Source of the DNA: Flavobacteriales bacterium
GTDB taxonomy: Bacteria > Bacteroidota > Bacteroidia > Flavobacteriales_D > Cryomorphaceae
Direction of reading: 5' to 3'
Length of the DNA stretch: 5,884 bases
Assembly: GCA_020200995.1 (NCBI GenBank)
Contig: JAIVHQ010000116.1
Location: 1,712 to 7,595 of the forward strand
In this document: positions 4,300 to 5,884 of the stretch, one piece after another
How the letters are laid out: every line of letters begins with the position of its first letter
How positions within the stretch are numbered: the first letter of the stretch is position 1
Position numbers and translations under genes: made by a program
Notes under the pieces: generated by a model
Told to the model about the DNA's origin: nothing
The model's input: the letters and a program-made list of their open reading frames with translations, nothing else
Databases searched by the model: none

Positions 4300-5884
4300 G
4301 TATTTTTCAATCGTCACCTCGAAGTTTTCGCAAAGCTGCGTCTCGCAGCCATCCGCATTCACCACCGTGAGGCAGGCGCGAAAAAGCCCGCCATAACGTC
4401 CGCGCAGAACCAACCGCGCATCGGGATTATTGCTTTGGCCCACGCTCACCTGAGTGCCTCCCTCTTTGATTTCCACAAAGGTCCAGGAATAGCTGTTGCC
4501 GGCCGTCGTGTCGAAAGCGGCAAACTCAAAAACTTCGCTGCCGCGCTCATTTCCCGCATAGGTGCGGCTGAATTCGGCCCGGGGAGGAAGCAGGGTTTCC
4601 ACCATGGCTGAGCCGCCCGCCGATCCCGCGCAGGTGCCATCGTCGATGCCGGTGAGGGTGTAGTTCCCGCTTTCGTTTACCGGAAAAAAGTAGGGCGAAC
4701 CGCTGATGAGTTGAGCAGGCGGTTGGGTCACCCCGTTGAGGCTGTACGTGATTTCGAAAGGCCCCGAGCCCGTCACCTCTACCGGAATGTCTGAACTGCC
4801 TTCCGGGCAACGGCCGTAGCTCCCCGAAATAGACGCTTCCGGCGCTTCGCTCAGCTGGATGATGACCGATGATTGATCGGTGCCGCAAATGCCTCCATCC
4901 ACTTTGTAGATGTAAAAACCCGGTATGTCGGTTGCGGGGTTGAATACGGAAGGCACGGTGTCGTTTGCCGCAAAAGTCCAAACCCCGGTCGCATTCGGGC
5001 TGCCGCCGAGGATCGAAGTGAGGCCCACCTGAGGAGAATTGTCGCAGAGCAGGGTGTCGCCGTCGAGGCCCGCGTCGGGGACGGGGAGAACGGTGATCGT
5101 GGCGGTGCCCGCGGCAAATCCGGTGCAGAGCGTATCGCGGACAAATACAGCCTCGTAAACCACGGACGAATCGGGTGAAACGTCGAGGGCGAAGTTGTTT
5201 TCGCCGCTGACTAGGTCAAATTCCTCACTTCCGTCGCTGTAGGAGAATTCAAAAGGGGCGATGCCTTCGAAGGCAAAATTGAGGGTCGTCGTTTCGCCGG
5301 CACAGATGGTGGTGGTGCCCGTCAGTAAGGCCGAAGTGGGGCAGATGCAGGCTTCGAATCCCGAGATTTCGATCACTTCACAATTGTTGATGTCGCTCAC
5401 GAAGATGGTGTAGTCGCTCTCTGCGGGCACAGGCTCGCTTGTGAAGGTGCCGTTCGAAAAGATTCCTTCAATTCCCTCGGCGGTGAGGGTGGCCTGGTTG
5501 CCGCCCGTGACTTCAAAGCTGATCACAAAAGTCTCGGCATCATAGTCGCACACAGTTTCCACGGGGCCCGGGGAAAGGGGCACTGCAGGAACCACCGAAA
5601 TGCTGAACAGGGTGTCGCAATCGGCGGGCACCTCGATGAGCACTTCGTAATCGCCCGGGGTATCGACTGTGGTGTTGTCGGGCAGGGTGACTTCGCCGCC
5701 CGGGCAGAGTTCCAAGGTCAGGTCAACACCGATCACGTCGCCCGGTACGAGGGTGATATCGGCGGTGTCGTCGCCACATTCGTTGGTGACGGTGACGGTG
5801 TAAGTTCCGGGCGCATCGACAAAGATGTCTTCGCTGTTTTCGCCGTTGTCCCAAAGGTAAGTATCGCCCCCGAAGGCGGTGAGC
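4018..5884 (-). CDS. large T9SS-secreted surface protein with Ig-like repeats and type B sorting domain (C-terminal part; 5' end off right edge)
   Basis: The frame is open to the right edge, so only the last 621 residues are visible. The start lies outside; the in-frame GTG at 5736 is internal. The layout is a string of beta-sandwich repeats. First come two units with the PGxYxVxV pattern (APGTYTVTVTNECG, TPGDYEVLIEVPADC). Then a Cys-bounded unit (5307-5089) reads ICAGETTTLNFAFEG and PFEFSYSDG. A DAGLDGDTLLC...GVWTF...GFYIYKVDGGIC unit follows (about 5079-4852). A second unit like the 5307-5089 one spans 4812-4594. A PKD-like module (about 4581-4309) has NSYSWTFVE and ACLTVVNADGC. The end (4299-4021) is the gliding-motility/T9SS type B C-terminal domain, with MPNAFTPDGDGINDLF, FDRNGGIVFRTD, WNGSHNGG and AGVYTWRVEM. 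The domain directs export across the outer membrane, usually with a PorP/SprF-like partner, none of which is seen here. The protein is likely an adhesin or surface polymer; its ligand is unknown. Confidence 0.92.
   Translation of the reverse strand, partial: LTAFGGDTYLWDNGENSEDIFVDAPGTYTVTVTNECGDDTADITLVPGDVIGVDLTLELCPGGEVTLPDNTTVDTPGDYEVLIEVPADCDTLFSISVVPAVPLSPGPVETVCDYDAETFVISFEVTGGNQATLTAEGIEGIFSNGTFTSEPVPAESDYTIFVSDINNCEVIEISGFEACICPTSALLTGTTTICAGETTTLNFAFEGIAPFEFSYSDGSEEFDLVSGENNFALDVSPDSSVVYEAVFVRDTLCTGFAAGTATITVLPVPDAGLDGDTLLCDNSPQVGLTSILGGSPNATGVWTFAANDTVPSVFNPATDIPGFYIYKVDGGICGTDQSSVIIQLSEAPEASISGSYGRCPEGSSDIPVEVTGSGPFEITYSLNGVTQPPAQLISGSPYFFPVNESGNYTLTGIDDGTCAGSAGGSAMVETLLPPRAEFSRTYAGNERGSEVFEFAAFDTTAGNSYSWTFVEIKEGGTQVSVGQSNNPDARLVLRGRYGGLFRACLTVVNADGCETQLCENFEVTIEKYFYMPNAFTPDGDGINDLFFSVTAGFEDYTFDMSVFDRNGGIVFRTDNPDEKWNGSHNGGNHYVKAGVYTWRVEMIPRSSAGSEVWQGHVTVIR

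Noticed and set aside
4547..5178. Several overlapping frames on both strands within the surface-protein gene
   Set aside because: They are Arg/His/Pro-rich shadow frames of a GC-rich repeat gene, whose own frame is continuous and has clear domains.
5734..5736. GTG as the true start of the surface protein
   Set aside because: The frame is open to the window edge and the residues before this codon (PGTYTVTVTNECG) continue the same repeat pattern. There is also no signal peptide at the GTG.

Overview
The window comes from a member of the Bacteroidota, probably a gliding or marine-type flavobacterial/cytophagal lineage of moderate GC. Three things point there. The rightmost gene ends in a type IX secretion system (T9SS) type B sorting domain, with the signature MPNAFTPDGDGINDLF. 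The lysA-like sequence has the Bacteroidota flavour of diaminopimelate decarboxylase (HMHTGSDI, YICETDTFA, YNSRLRPAEVL). At least one intergenic region carries an exact Bacteroidota -7 element (TAnnTTTG), and most genes lack a Shine-Dalgarno sequence.

Every gene lies on the minus strand, so the window reads right to left. From 5884 to 4018 is the C-terminal ~620 residues of a large secreted, repeat-built surface protein. It has several Cys-containing Ig-like repeats, a PKD-like module and the T9SS type B C-terminal domain. From 3931 to 2721 is lysA, which is broken. Its 5' part with the PLP lysine and its 3' part with the other active-site motifs are in different frames, and about 12 conserved residues are absent at the join, which fits a deletion of about 37 nt. 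Next come a 202-residue outer-membrane beta-barrel protein (2622-2014) and an exported DUF6263-like protein (1923-1027). After a 247-bp gap with two clear inverted repeats comes a pRiA4b ORF-3-like protein with an acidic Phe/Asp-rich tail (779-255). The last gene is the 5' end of miaA (258-1, running off the left edge), translationally coupled to the gene before it through a TTGA stop/start overlap.

The genes do not form one obvious pathway. They are a surface adhesin, lysine biosynthesis, two envelope proteins and a tRNA-modification unit. The gaps of 86-250 bp suggest mostly separate transcription units, except the coupled pRiA4b-like/miaA pair. The points most worth a second look are the internal deletion in lysA, the coupled non-ATG start of miaA, the perfect inverted repeat just upstream of the pRiA4b-like gene, and an 8-mer (GGTAAATT) that recurs in three intergenic regions. 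I found no CRISPR array, insertion sequence, rRNA or tRNA, and nothing I can honestly call a new system.
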